A stretch of 64,000 nt of DNA from a virus. A program made the position numbers and the translations under genes. Shown piece by piece: positions 47,927 to 54,892 of the stretch. Where the stretch lies: the IMG/VR virus record IMGVR_UViG_3300046534_001281, positions 1-64,000 of that record. The stretch is one strand, 5' to 3'. Within the stretch, counting starts at the first letter, position 1. The number at the start of each line of letters is the position of its first letter. Under the pieces are notes generated by a model, which had not been told where the DNA came from, did no database searches, and was given only the letters and a program-made list of their open reading frames with translations.

Positions 47927-48118
47927 ATGAGAAACCCAGTTAAACTTACCAAGACCGAAAACGGATACACCGCAACTTTCTTCAAACTATCCCTCGGTCG
48001 TGAATACACATACAGTATCGTTAAATGCCATGGAAAGGGATACCAGCTTGATGAATTGTATTACGAGACTCTTACCGAAATCAAAACCGACATTTTGTTT
48101 TATTCCAAAAGTGCCTAA
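47927..48118 (+). CDS. Hypothetical 63-aa protein
   Basis: Short, beta-rich (GYTATFFKLSLGREYTYSIVK). No family recognised. Confidence 0.6.
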   Translation: MRNPVKLTKTENGYTATFFKLSLGREYTYSIVKCHGKGYQLDELYYETLTEIKTDILFYSKSA

Positions 48119-48125
48119 TAAAATA

Positions 48126-48154
48126 TTGACATTTCGTTAAAAATGAGTTAACTT
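48126..48154 (+). promoter_or_regulatory. Early promoter
   Basis: TTGACA, 17 bases, TAACTT, nine bases to ATG 48164. Confidence 0.82.
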
Positions 48155-48163
48155 ATCTTCGTT

Positions 48164-48502
48164 ATGAAAAACGAAGTGATTAAACGCAAAGACATCGACG
48201 GAGATGATGAACTAGTCATATTCGTCGAGGATTATTCAGTGACCGCATACCTAGATGTGGGATACAACCACTCGTCCATATCCTTCGGACTGACTTCGGA
48301 AATGGATGCTGACGTGTCGTGGATGGACACTTTAACAGGACGCGGAGCATTCCGAACAATAGCTCTTTTAAAATCTGCGATCTCCGATTTGATCAGAGAG
48401 ATTGAGAAAATGGGTTTTGAATGGAACGTGTCTTGTTGCGAACGTAGGGCAAAACTCTATTCAAGATACCTTCCAGAAGACAAAATTAGAATCGTAAACT
48501 AA
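48164..48502 (+). CDS. Hypothetical 112-aa protein
   Basis: Acidic beta-rich N-terminal half (DDELVIFVEDYSVTAYLDVGY), then a helix (TIALLKSAISDLIREIEKMG) and two adjacent Cys (SCCERR). No family recognised. Confidence 0.65.
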   Translation: MKNEVIKRKDIDGDDELVIFVEDYSVTAYLDVGYNHSSISFGLTSEMDADVSWMDTLTGRGAFRTIALLKSAISDLIREIEKMGFEWNVSCCERRAKLYSRYLPEDKIRIVN

Positions 48503-48505
48503 AGT

Positions 48506-48534
48506 TTGACAAACGTCCGAAGATAAGTTAACCT
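48506..48534 (+). promoter_or_regulatory. Early promoter
   Basis: TTGACA, 17 bases, TAACCT, nine bases to ATG 48544. Confidence 0.8.
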
Positions 48535-48543
48535 ATCCCTGTT

Positions 48544-48846
48544 ATGAAAAAGATTACTGAACTCAAGTTTGAAGTCGTTGCTGAAATTTTCCACAAAGCA
48601 TTCGCTGCGTATGGCCATGGTAGTGTCTGGGATATTAGCTTCACTAGTTGTGGTGAGATCTACATCCACCTTGGAGGCAACGAAAAGGTATTTAAATATA
48701 CCGATAATCCCGTCGTTAAAATCCACGAAGGTTTTGTTCGGTTAACCAGCACCGAAGGAGAGGAATTTCGTCTATTGGTTCTAACACCAACCGAATTTGT
48801 TTCCAACAATCCAATCATCAAAAGAGCAATTGAAGCTCAAAAATAA
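48544..48846 (+). CDS. Hypothetical 100-aa protein
   Basis: MKKITELKFEVVAEIFHKAFAAYG then a beta-rich segment (GEIYIHLGGNEKVFKYTDNP). No family recognised. The following gene is four bases downstream. Confidence 0.65.
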   Translation: MKKITELKFEVVAEIFHKAFAAYGHGSVWDISFTSCGEIYIHLGGNEKVFKYTDNPVVKIHEGFVRLTSTEGEEFRLLVLTPTEFVSNNPIIKRAIEAQK

Positions 48847-48850
48847 AGAT

Positions 48851-49090
48851 ATGGTTAAAGATATTAAAAAAATAGGAGGGGTAATTTCTCTCAAAGAATT
48901 AGTAGCCCCTAATTATTTTCAAATAGAGGGCGAGGAAGATAAATTATACGTTGTATATCATGATGACAAAACCAACCATCATAAAATCGATGAGTTGGAT
49001 TTAGACACCTATATTAAGAAATCTCTTTTCAGAATTAACTTCAACCCCTCGGAAAAAGTTCAATTAGTTGAAGTTACTTTTGAAGTATAA
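48851..49090 (+). CDS. Hypothetical 79-aa protein
   Basis: Starts at MVKDIKKIGGVIS, four bases after its neighbour, without its own promoter. Charged (EGEEDKLYVVYHDDKTNHHKID). No family recognised. Confidence 0.6.
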   Translation: MVKDIKKIGGVISLKELVAPNYFQIEGEEDKLYVVYHDDKTNHHKIDELDLDTYIKKSLFRINFNPSEKVQLVEVTFEV

Positions 49091-49093
49091 ACG

Positions 49094-49121
49094 TTGACAA
49101 ACACAAACCCTCTGTTAATCT
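49094..49121 (+). promoter_or_regulatory. Early promoter, 16-base spacer
   Basis: TTGACA, 16 bases, TAATCT, nine bases to ATG 49131. Confidence 0.7.
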
Positions 49122-49130
49122 AAAGAAGTT

Positions 49131-49334
49131 ATGAGCCTCGAATATACTATACAAGATCGCAAATCGGAACTCAAAGGTCAGTGGAAAGCTGAATACAATA
49201 GAACCAACGATGATTTCTATCCCGATAACGAAGACTCTAAAGTTTTATTCGAGATGAATGTCCGATTGGCTGAAGAACTCGACAGACTTAAAGAAGAACT
49301 TTCCGAATTAAAATCGAAATTAGTCCTTGACTAA
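49131..49334 (+). CDS. Small coiled-coil protein (67 aa)
   Basis: Residues 8-67 form charged heptads (KSELKGQWKAEYNR, VRLAEELDRLKEELSELKSKL), consistent with a parallel coiled coil. No family recognised. Confidence 0.65.
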   Translation: MSLEYTIQDRKSELKGQWKAEYNRTNDDFYPDNEDSKVLFEMNVRLAEELDRLKEELSELKSKLVLD

Positions 49335-49355
49335 TCCAACCAAATATATTAAAGT
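49327..49355 (+). promoter_or_regulatory. Early promoter
   Basis: TTGACT, 17 bases, TAAAGT, nine bases to ATG 49365. Confidence 0.7.
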
Positions 49356-49364
49356 AAAAACACA

Positions 49365-50114
49365 ATGAATCCAAAACTACACGAACTCCTAGCCGTTGAA
49401 GGCAAACTCGAAGGTCAATCCAAAAAAGTCGTTGGCGACTTGACTCAGACCTTTCATAAGAAGCGACATCACTTTGAAGAAAAGACAGTCGTATTCACGC
49501 CGAACGCAGAAGGTGAGCGAACAGTCACCGAAGCACAGTCGGACATTCAAACCACTGTTGATAAGGAACTTAAGTGGGTTACTGATCACCTCACCAATTC
49601 CCTTGATGCTTCGTATCAAGTGGCTGAGACCAACACACAAGCAAGAGCAGATATCATCTTGACTGATGGAACAATCGTTGCTAAAAACGTCCCCGCTACA
49701 GCACTCCTTGAGCTTGAGAAGCGTGTTTCTGAAATCGCTGATCTCCTTAAGAACATCCCAACTCTTGATCCTGCTAAAGGATTCAGTCCAGACACTGCCC
49801 GTGGTGATGGTTACTTCCAAGCAAGGGAAGTAACTAAAGGACGAACCAAAAAGGTTAACAAGCCAATTGTTCTTTATGATGCAACCGAAAACCATCCTGC
49901 ACAGACTCAGATCGTGACAGAAGATGTTGAAGTCGGTAAGATTCAAGAGCAAGAATGGTCAAGCCTGTTCACTCCTGCTAAGAAGTCAGCCTTGATCAAC
50001 AAAGCCGAGGTTTTGGAGCGAGCAGTTCGCCAAGCACGTTCAAGAGCCAACGAGCAACCAGTAGATCAAACCAAGACAATCGCCAAGCAAATCTTGAGCG
50101 CAATCTTTGACTAA
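49365..50114 (+). CDS. Conserved phage/bacterial protein of the DUF7873 type
   Basis: 249 aa. The conserved opening LHELLAVEGKLEGQSKKVVGDLTQTFHKKRHHFEE, TTVDKELKWV, the central VPATALLELEKRVSEIADLLKNIPTLDP and the tail ATENHPAQTQ match a protein found in many phages and bacteria with unknown function. Codons are C-ending and well adapted. Ends in a strong hairpin. The family number is from memory. Confidence 0.6.
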   Translation: MNPKLHELLAVEGKLEGQSKKVVGDLTQTFHKKRHHFEEKTVVFTPNAEGERTVTEAQSDIQTTVDKELKWVTDHLTNSLDASYQVAETNTQARADIILTDGTIVAKNVPATALLELEKRVSEIADLLKNIPTLDPAKGFSPDTARGDGYFQAREVTKGRTKKVNKPIVLYDATENHPAQTQIVTEDVEVGKIQEQEWSSLFTPAKKSALINKAEVLERAVRQARSRANEQPVDQTKTIAKQILSAIFD

Positions 50115-50128
50115 ACAAATTTCGGGCG

Positions 50129-50165
50129 GAAGTGGTGGTCACTCGTAAAAATAAGCCACCACTTC
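50129..50165 (+). terminator. Terminator-like hairpin
   Basis: GAAGTGGTGG and CCACCACTTC, ten base pairs around a 17-base loop, directly after the 49.4-kb gene. T-run absent. Confidence 0.6.
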
Positions 50166-50267
50166 TTAAACCTAAGCTAAAGGTAATATTCAAGTTTAAA
50201 CTCAATTTAAAGTTATTACCCGAAGGCTAAACCCAGAGAACATGAAAAGCAAATGAAATAATCGATA

Positions 50268-50360
50268 AAACACCTGTGTGCGTTGATTCGAATTCAACCA
50301 CGGACTCCAGCTAAATAATACAAGTCCGTGTAGCTCAGTGGTAGAGCAGCAGTTTCAAGT
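50268..50360 (+). tRNA. Circularly permuted tRNA-like element (3' half before 5' half)
   Basis: From 50282: T-stem GTTGA, loop TTCGAAT, TCAAC, then the acceptor strand CACGGAC, a T discriminator base and CCA (50307-50309). After a 14-base AT-rich linker comes GTCCGTG (50324-50330), exactly complementary to CACGGAC, then TA, D-stem GCTC, loop AGTGGTA, GAGC, A and GCAGTTTCAAGT. So acceptor, D and T arms are all complete, but in permuted order. The anticodon stem, split between the ends, pairs imperfectly (GCAG with CTGT allowing a G-U). Anticodon uncertain, possibly CAA. Confidence 0.45.
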
Positions 50361-50408
50361 TTACATATTGGTTCGATTTCCTTGCGAAGTTCATCCATGT
50401 TCAACATA

Positions 50409-50443
50409 AGAAAGGTCGCAATAGGATATGTGCGGCCTTTCGT
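50409..50443 (+). terminator. Terminator-like hairpin after the tRNA-like element
   Basis: GAAAGGTCGCA and TGCGGCCTTTC form about 11 pairs around a ten-base loop; downstream is partly T-rich. Confidence 0.6.
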
Positions 50444-50466
50444 TTGCCCTGATACCAAAATAAACC

Positions 50467-50495
50467 TTGACTTCAGGCTAAAAATAGATTAAAGT
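50467..50495 (+). promoter_or_regulatory. Early promoter
   Basis: TTGACT, 17 bases, TAAAGT, nine bases to ATG 50505. Confidence 0.8.
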
Positions 50496-50504
50496 CTCCT
50501 TGTT

Positions 50505-50729
50505 ATGAAAAACCTACCGAAACGAGTCACCACAGTCACCAAAAAGCTTAAAACCTCCAACCCGTGGGGGTTAGGTGATCGAATTTCAGAAGCTTTTGAA
50601 GCCAACTGGGATACCGCCGAAAGAGACATTTCCAAACTGTATAAAGAACAGTGGGTTATTGATTTTTGTGAAAAAGTGAATCTGTCGCCTCGTTTCTTTA
50701 TCAAAAATCTGGTTGGAATCGCCCTATAA
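50505..50729 (+). CDS. Hypothetical 74-aa protein
   Basis: Basic start (MKNLPKRVTTVTKKLKT), then ISEAFEANWDTAERDISKLYKEQWVIDFCEKV. No family recognised. Confidence 0.6.
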   Translation: MKNLPKRVTTVTKKLKTSNPWGLGDRISEAFEANWDTAERDISKLYKEQWVIDFCEKVNLSPRFFIKNLVGIAL

Positions 50730-50747
50730 TATAATTTAAAAAAAATC

Positions 50748-50981
50748 ATGATCACAAAATCAAAAGACATTAACGGAAACTCAATTGCCAAATTCACCAA
50801 GAAAGGTGAGCGAGGGTTTTCTGTCCAAACTTGTGGAAATATGCCAGTCGCACACCGACACTCAAAGGAAAGCTGGAAAGCTGAATTTATGCAACGGAAT
50901 ATTATGGTTGAGTTGCAGGACTATATTTCACAATTCGGAACAGAACGTCAAAAAAGACTGCTTGGTGTAAAAAGTTCTTGA
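50748..50981 (+). CDS. Hypothetical 77-aa protein
   Basis: Starts 18 bases after the previous stop without its own promoter, so second in an operon. Basic (KKGERGFSVQTCGNMPVAHRHSKESWKAEFMQ). No family recognised. Confidence 0.55.
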   Translation: MITKSKDINGNSIAKFTKKGERGFSVQTCGNMPVAHRHSKESWKAEFMQRNIMVELQDYISQFGTERQKRLLGVKSS

Positions 50982-51006
50982 CTCTGACCTAAAAATAGAT
51001 TAAATT
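50978..51006 (+). promoter_or_regulatory. Early promoter
   Basis: TTGACT, 17 bases, TAAATT, nine bases to ATG 51016. Confidence 0.8.
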
Positions 51007-51015
51007 ATCCCTGTT

Positions 51016-51246
51016 ATGAAACATTACTACGCAATGAGTTGGAGTCACGGAAGAGCAGCCTGTGCCAATACCGGAAATCGGTATGGTGTTGAATACTACG
51101 CATTTTCCCGAAAAGAAAGGGATGAATGGTGTGAAGATGGTGGAGATTTTACCAGTTCTCCCAATTGGAGAGAGGCAGTCAAGTCAAATGATCCCGAACT
51201 TCGTAGGGCTATTAAAAGCGACGAAGTCCAGTATACCAATAGCTAA
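51016..51246 (+). CDS. Hypothetical 76-aa protein
   Basis: HYYAMSWSHGRAACANTGNRYGVEYYAFSRKERDEW at the N-terminus, then a polar C-terminus. No family recognised. Confidence 0.6.
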   Translation: MKHYYAMSWSHGRAACANTGNRYGVEYYAFSRKERDEWCEDGGDFTSSPNWREAVKSNDPELRRAIKSDEVQYTNS

Positions 51247-51252
51247 TAAACC

Positions 51253-51281
51253 TTGTCTCTGAATCAAAAATAGGTTAAATT
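51253..51281 (+). promoter_or_regulatory. Early promoter of the lysozyme
   Basis: TTGTCT, 17 bases, TAAATT, nine bases to ATG 51291. Confidence 0.75.
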
Positions 51282-51290
51282 ATCCCTGTT

Positions 51291-51956
51291 ATGAAAACAA
51301 AAGCAATCCACGCATTAGTCGCATCAACAACTCTCATCATGGGGTTGGTTGTATATACAGAAACCACAACCCCAACGGTTAAAGATGTTCCAATTTTGGT
51401 TAAGCCGAATATTAAACCTACCGATATCCCTATTTTGGTTAAACCCAATAGACTCCCTACCGATATCCCTATTTTGGTTAAACCTAATATTAAACATACC
51501 AAAATCGACTATCATGAAGAAATGATTAAGGGTGTTAAATATTTCGAGGGCTTCCGCTCAAAACCTTACTTTTGCAGCGGAAAAGTGAAAACTATTGGCT
51601 ATGGCTGCACCGATCCTGCAATTACTCGAAAGGGTTATATTTCAGAAAAGGGGGCGGATAAACTTCTACGAAAAACACTCCATAAAATTAGGGTTAGGGT
51701 TTTGAAGAGTGTCGATGTTGATTTGACTGAATGGCAGCTCGCTGCGCTTACCAGCTTCGCCTTCAATGCAGGGATGGGTAGTCTGGAAACATTAATTGGC
51801 CAAAAGGATCGCCTAAATGACGGGAATTATGGTAGCGTTGTTATTGTCATGCCTCTTTATCGAAACGCAGGTGGAAAAATTCGGAAAGGATTGGTCCTCC
51901 GTAGAGCTTGGGAAGTCGAACTTTATGAGGGAAAAATCATTACCGAAAGATCTTGA
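51291..51956 (+). CDS. Phage lysozyme (GH24 muramidase) with N-terminal signal-anchor
   Basis: 221 aa. Residues 5-22 (AIHALVASTTLIMGLVVY) form a weakly hydrophobic signal or signal-arrest-release segment, so export by the host Sec system is likely. Residues 33-70 are three tandem repeats of PILVKPN-x-x-x-T-D. The catalytic domain follows with FEGFRSKPYFCSGKVKTIGYGC, giving the E-8aa-C-5aa-T triad (Glu86, Cys95, Thr101), and ALTSFAFNAGMG. It cuts peptidoglycan at lysis. No holin is recognised next to it. The early-type promoter is unusual for a lysis gene. Confidence 0.88.
   Translation: MKTKAIHALVASTTLIMGLVVYTETTTPTVKDVPILVKPNIKPTDIPILVKPNRLPTDIPILVKPNIKHTKIDYHEEMIKGVKYFEGFRSKPYFCSGKVKTIGYGCTDPAITRKGYISEKGADKLLRKTLHKIRVRVLKSVDVDLTEWQLAALTSFAFNAGMGSLETLIGQKDRLNDGNYGSVVIVMPLYRNAGGKIRKGLVLRRAWEVELYEGKIITERS
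51387..51500 (+). repeat. Three tandem repeats in the lysozyme linker
   Basis: Three copies of a unit of about 36-39 bases sharing ATTTTGGTTAA, encoding PILVKPN-(I/R)-x-x-T(D)I; the second and third carry identical stretches. Confidence 0.85.
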
Positions 51957-51981
51957 CTCTAGTTCAAAAATAGATTAAAGT
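51953..51981 (+). promoter_or_regulatory. Early promoter
   Basis: TTGACT, 17 bases, TAAAGT, nine bases to ATG 51991. Confidence 0.8.
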
Positions 51982-51990
51982 CTCTTTGTT

Positions 51991-52311
51991 ATGAAAAACC
52001 TCACACCACAAAACGAGCAGGACATTTTGACCCTAGTTAAAACTCACATGGACGACACCGTAGGGTTGGAGAATCTTAGCGTGTTACTGGCTCATGGACA
52101 GTCCATCAGGGTTCGCTCCACCCGCAAAATGCCGCCTAAGGATAAAGTGGGTATGTTCGGGTTCTCCTCGGTCGAACAGTGGAAAGCGGAGTGTATTCAG
52201 GAGTGGCAGTATGACGTGGACGATTTGATCGACAAATTGGACCAAGAACTGGGTATTGATTTTGAACTCGATAGCGTTGGCCCTTCGGGATTCGCTTTAA
52301 TTACTGTATAA
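51991..52311 (+). CDS. Hypothetical 106-aa protein
   Basis: Starts MKNLTPQNEQDILTLVKTH; acidic C-terminus (DVDDLIDKLDQELGIDFELD). No family recognised. Confidence 0.65.
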   Translation: MKNLTPQNEQDILTLVKTHMDDTVGLENLSVLLAHGQSIRVRSTRKMPPKDKVGMFGFSSVEQWKAECIQEWQYDVDDLIDKLDQELGIDFELDSVGPSGFALITV

Positions 52312-52317
52312 TAATCC

Positions 52318-52356
52318 TTGACTTCGAATCGAAAAAGACTTACATTTGCTTACATT
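52318..52356 (+). promoter_or_regulatory. Early promoter with doubled -10 region
   Basis: TTGACT, 17 bases, TACATT, then a second TACATT ten bases later. The second is the one nine bases from ATG 52366, the first is the one 17 bases from the -35. Confidence 0.6.
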
Positions 52357-52365
52357 ACATTTGTT

Positions 52366-52708
52366 ATGAAAACACTTAGCTACATTATTGAAGACGGAAA
52401 ACGAATCAAAGCACCTGATTCCTTAGAGCATTATTACCACAAAACCGTATGGATTTCGGTTTGAATATCAACGTTACAAATCAATAATGGTTGAACAATA
52501 TTATAAAGAGAACCCAGACCATGAAGCATGGATGGGAATTGACTACGACTGTGGCTATCAGAGCTTTAGCGTGATTGATGCGGCTATTTCTGACGAATTC
52601 CCAGACTCATGGAACCAGAGAGTCGCTAACACTTGGCCTGATGAAGGCACTTGGGTTATGGTTAAGCGAGGTAAATGGATTCTTCTTTGTAACTTCACTT
52701 GGGATTAA
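52366..52708 (+). pseudogene. Frameshifted small gene (113 aa if repaired)
   Basis: From the promoter-selected ATG the frame gives 32 residues (MKTLSYIIEDGKRIKAPDSL...) and stops at 52464. The next frame, from 52487, reads as good protein. If one A of the AAAA run at 52441-52444 is removed the two frames join as HKPYGFRFEYQRYKSIMVEQ, a natural-looking sequence with continuous composition. So this is one gene with a one-base insertion, a sequencing error, or a +1 programmed shift. The C-terminal part has DCGYQSFSVIDAAISDEFPD. No family recognised. Confidence 0.65.
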
Positions 52709-52716
52709 AATTTATC

Positions 52717-52754
52717 CGGACAAACCATTAAAAACAATCTAACTTATCTAACTT
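52717..52754 (+). promoter_or_regulatory. Early promoter with a 9-bp duplicated -10
   Basis: CGGACA, 17 bases, TAACTTATC twice. The second TAACTT is nine bases from ATG 52764. Confidence 0.65.
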
Positions 52755-52763
52755 ATCTACGTT

Positions 52764-53255
52764 ATGAAAAATAAAAGAGCCGCAGAAATTCAAGAACGAG
52801 TCATTCGATTCAAAAACAATCAAGATTATATTGTCAGCTTCATGTCAGGGTATGACGTGAATACCACTCAGGATCGTTGGGATAATCGCATACATACATT
52901 TACAAAGGAGGTGTTCGCAACCATTTACAAAACGGTTCCTTACAAAAATACTTTCGGGGTTATTAAAACCAAGAGAGTTTTGGTATCGTCATTTTCAGTT
53001 AAGGTTCCTTGTGATGAATGTCAATATGAAATCAAGGCTAAACTCATCGACGATTCCGATGAATTCTACGACACCTTGAATAAACGTTTCTGGTCTTTAT
53101 CTAAAGTTCTTGAAATTTCATGGATCGATGAGAAGATTAGGGAAAATTTAGATACAGAACTCAATATCCACCACAAAGCAGAAAATCAAAAAATCCACTA
53201 TGCTATTGGCTGTGGCGTTGCAGCAGAGCATTTGGAAGAAATCGAAGAATTTTAA
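52764..53255 (+). CDS. Hypothetical 163-aa protein
   Basis: Basic N-terminus, CDECQYEIKAKLIDDSDEFYD in the middle, and a helical C-terminus with IHYAIGCGVAAEHLEEIEEF. No family recognised. Confidence 0.65.
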   Translation: MKNKRAAEIQERVIRFKNNQDYIVSFMSGYDVNTTQDRWDNRIHTFTKEVFATIYKTVPYKNTFGVIKTKRVLVSSFSVKVPCDECQYEIKAKLIDDSDEFYDTLNKRFWSLSKVLEISWIDEKIRENLDTELNIHHKAENQKIHYAIGCGVAAEHLEEIEEF

Positions 53256-53273
53256 AATAAACTCATTTTAATC

Positions 53274-53302
53274 TGGACAAACCATTAAAAACAATCTAAC
53301 TT
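53274..53302 (+). promoter_or_regulatory. Early promoter lacking the nine-base spacer
   Basis: TGGACA, 17 bases, TAACTT, then ATG at once. The -35 and spacer are the same as at 52.7 kb, but the nine bases before the start are deleted, so a transcript would begin inside the coding sequence. Confidence 0.6.
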
Positions 53303-53500
53303 ATGAAAAACACAAAAACTATTTGGATCGAAAACCTACAACTCTGGCTTGACTGTTGTATCCTACCACAAGATGCAACACAGCCCTCGGTCAATATTAT
53401 GAATCCTTATAGGGACGGTGACGGTGATTGGATGGTTATCGTATCAACTAACCACGATTTCCAAACATTATGCTACGAAAGATCACGTAAGCAAAAATAA
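53303..53500 (+). CDS. Hypothetical 65-aa protein
   Basis: MKNTKTIWIENLQLWLDCC and NPYRDGDGDWMVIVSTNHDFQ. The ATG directly abuts the -10 box of the only nearby promoter, so expression would need an upstream transcript or a downstream start. Confidence 0.5.
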   Translation: MKNTKTIWIENLQLWLDCCILPQDATQPSVNIMNPYRDGDGDWMVIVSTNHDFQTLCYERSRKQK

Positions 53501-53513
53501 ATTCGTTTTAATC

Positions 53514-53542
53514 TGGACAAGGTAACCGAAATAGATTACCTT
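53514..53542 (+). promoter_or_regulatory. Early promoter with palindromic operator
   Basis: TGGACA, 17 bases, TACCTT, nine bases to ATG 53552. Arms ACAAGGTAA / TTACCTTGT at 53517-53544. Confidence 0.78.
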
Positions 53543-53551
53543 GTTCTTGTT

Positions 53552-54220
53552 ATGAAAAATCAAAACTTCGCTTCCGTTTCGTCCCTCGCAAATACATACG
53601 GAGAAACCAACGACTGTGTTGTCAAGGCGGTTAGCCTAATCACAGAGCATCCTTACGAGAGGGCACACAATCACTGCCGTCTTAACGGTAGAGATAGCCA
53701 TGAAGGTTGTGAAGCCTTTAAAATGCTCGAAGAGGCTGGTGTTAAGCTTGCTTTAATCTTCCAAAAGACTCGCTATAACAATTGTCCATACGGTAAGACC
53801 GTAATGAACCTCAGTGGTTTCAATCGCAATAAGAAATATATTGCGATTACTTCCGGTCATGCTCTTGCTATTATTAATGGCAAAGTTGAGGATTGGACTG
53901 CTACGCGGCAACACCGCGTCTTGTGGATTTATGAGTGTGATACCGACAATCTGTCCAATAGCTTCCTCAACACCGAGGAGAGTGTCATAATCAACAAAAA
54001 GAAGCGCAAGCCTAGAGCCTCTCAAATCAGATGGGAGCTTGTTTATGAAAATACCGATGAGCATGGCGATATCATCGAAACTGAAGTTGTTGCTTCTTAT
54101 AAGCGCAAGCCTACGAGAGTTTGGCGTAACATTAAACACACCTTTATAAAGGGTAGGGAGGAGACTTTAGGCAAACTTTGCATCCGCAATCTTGAGGATA
54201 ATACTTACCATTACGGGTAG
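53552..54220 (+). CDS. Putative papain-like cysteine peptidase-fold protein
   Basis: 222 aa. ETNDCVVKAVSLITEHPYERAH (Cys about residue 22) and SGHALAIINGKVEDW (His about 107, Asp about 117) form the Cys-His-Asp order seen in small papain-like peptidases and related phage proteins. The C-terminal half is basic (KKKRKPRASQIRW, KRKPTRVWRNIKH). Could cut a host or phage protein early in infection. No activity can be confirmed from sequence. Confidence 0.5.
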   Translation: MKNQNFASVSSLANTYGETNDCVVKAVSLITEHPYERAHNHCRLNGRDSHEGCEAFKMLEEAGVKLALIFQKTRYNNCPYGKTVMNLSGFNRNKKYIAITSGHALAIINGKVEDWTATRQHRVLWIYECDTDNLSNSFLNTEESVIINKKKRKPRASQIRWELVYENTDEHGDIIETEVVASYKRKPTRVWRNIKHTFIKGREETLGKLCIRNLEDNTYHYG

Positions 54221-54227
54221 AAAGTTC

Positions 54228-54255
54228 TTGACAAAAGAAAAATTTCAATTATGAT
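54228..54255 (+). promoter_or_regulatory. Promoter of a putative RNA
   Basis: TTGACA, 16 bases, TATGAT. No start codon with a good frame follows within 150 bases. Confidence 0.6.
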
Positions 54256-54261
54256 AAAGAT

Positions 54262-54380
54262 ACGTTCCACCTTATCAGTGGATAGTGGGAGGCGGAAAAA
54301 CCCACGAAGAAGTCTGGTGATTTAGACAAACACGCTGTAGGTAATCCTCGCGATAGTAGTAGCGTAAGTGGGCAACGACA
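54262..54380 (+). ncRNA. Putative structured small RNA or long leader
   Basis: From the predicted start, four stems occur in sequence: TATC/GATA (54273-54284), GTGGG/CCCAC (54285-54305), GTCT/AGAC (54312-54327) and CGC/GCG (54349-54364). The adjacent first two stems share no linker. The stretch up to the ATG at 54455 has no supported gene, though an alternative start at 54368 would add 29 hydrophobic residues to the next gene. Confidence 0.45.
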
Positions 54381-54454
54381 TTAGTTTAATTACAGTGATA
54401 TGTATCGTATTCCTTTTCGAAGGTGTCCACCTACTAAATTTTCCCCTAACCAAA

Positions 54455-54664
54455 ATGAAAACACCACAAGTTAGTTGGAGTGAAGTTGAAGCTCCCAAAA
54501 TCACAGGCAAACGACCTACAAGACTCTCCAAAGAGAGGGCTACCGAAATGGCCGAAGAAAACAACCAAAATGACGATGACGGGTGGGTTTATGTCGTTGA
54601 ACCACTCAATCAACATTACGTTGTAACAGTATTTGAATACGAAACATTAATAGGAACACTTTAG
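54455..54664 (+). CDS. Hypothetical 69-aa protein
   Basis: MKTPQVSWSEVEAPKITGKRPTRLSKERATEMAEENN, then DDGWVYVVEPLNQHYVVTVFEYE. The upstream ATG at 54368 adds a hydrophobic stretch but overlaps the structured region. No family recognised. Confidence 0.55.
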   Translation: MKTPQVSWSEVEAPKITGKRPTRLSKERATEMAEENNQNDDDGWVYVVEPLNQHYVVTVFEYETLIGTL

Positions 54665-54668
54665 AATT

Positions 54669-54857
54669 ATGATACAGAAAACTATCAAAGAAACAATCAT
54701 GGAACGAGATCAGATCTCTTCAACCGAAGCTGATGAATTGATCCAAGATGCGGTCGAAGATTTCAGGGAAAATCCTGATGATCCAGAAGAGACTCTACAG
54801 GAGTGGTTTGGGCTGGAACCTGACTGGGTTATTGAGTTCCTTTACCTCACCACTTAA
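54669..54857 (+). CDS. Hypothetical acidic 62-aa protein
   Basis: MIQKTIKETIMERDQISSTEADELIQDAVEDFRENPDDPEETLQEWFGLEPDW: a small helical protein with a pattern seen in phage hypotheticals (I-x-x-T-E-A-D-E-L-I). Four bases after its neighbour. Confidence 0.6.
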   Translation: MIQKTIKETIMERDQISSTEADELIQDAVEDFRENPDDPEETLQEWFGLEPDWVIEFLYLTT

Positions 54858-54892
54858 ACACAAAGAAATCCGAGCTATAATAAGATCCTCTT

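Noticed and set aside
50166-50281. Group I intron around the permuted tRNA-like element
   Set aside because: No convincing P, Q, R or S core elements in the flanks.
42088-51281. Naming the host as Bacteroidetes from the TAnnTT -10 and lack of Shine-Dalgarno
   Set aside because: The -35 TTGACA and the sequence after the -10 do not match the typical TAnnTTTG element; evidence is insufficient.
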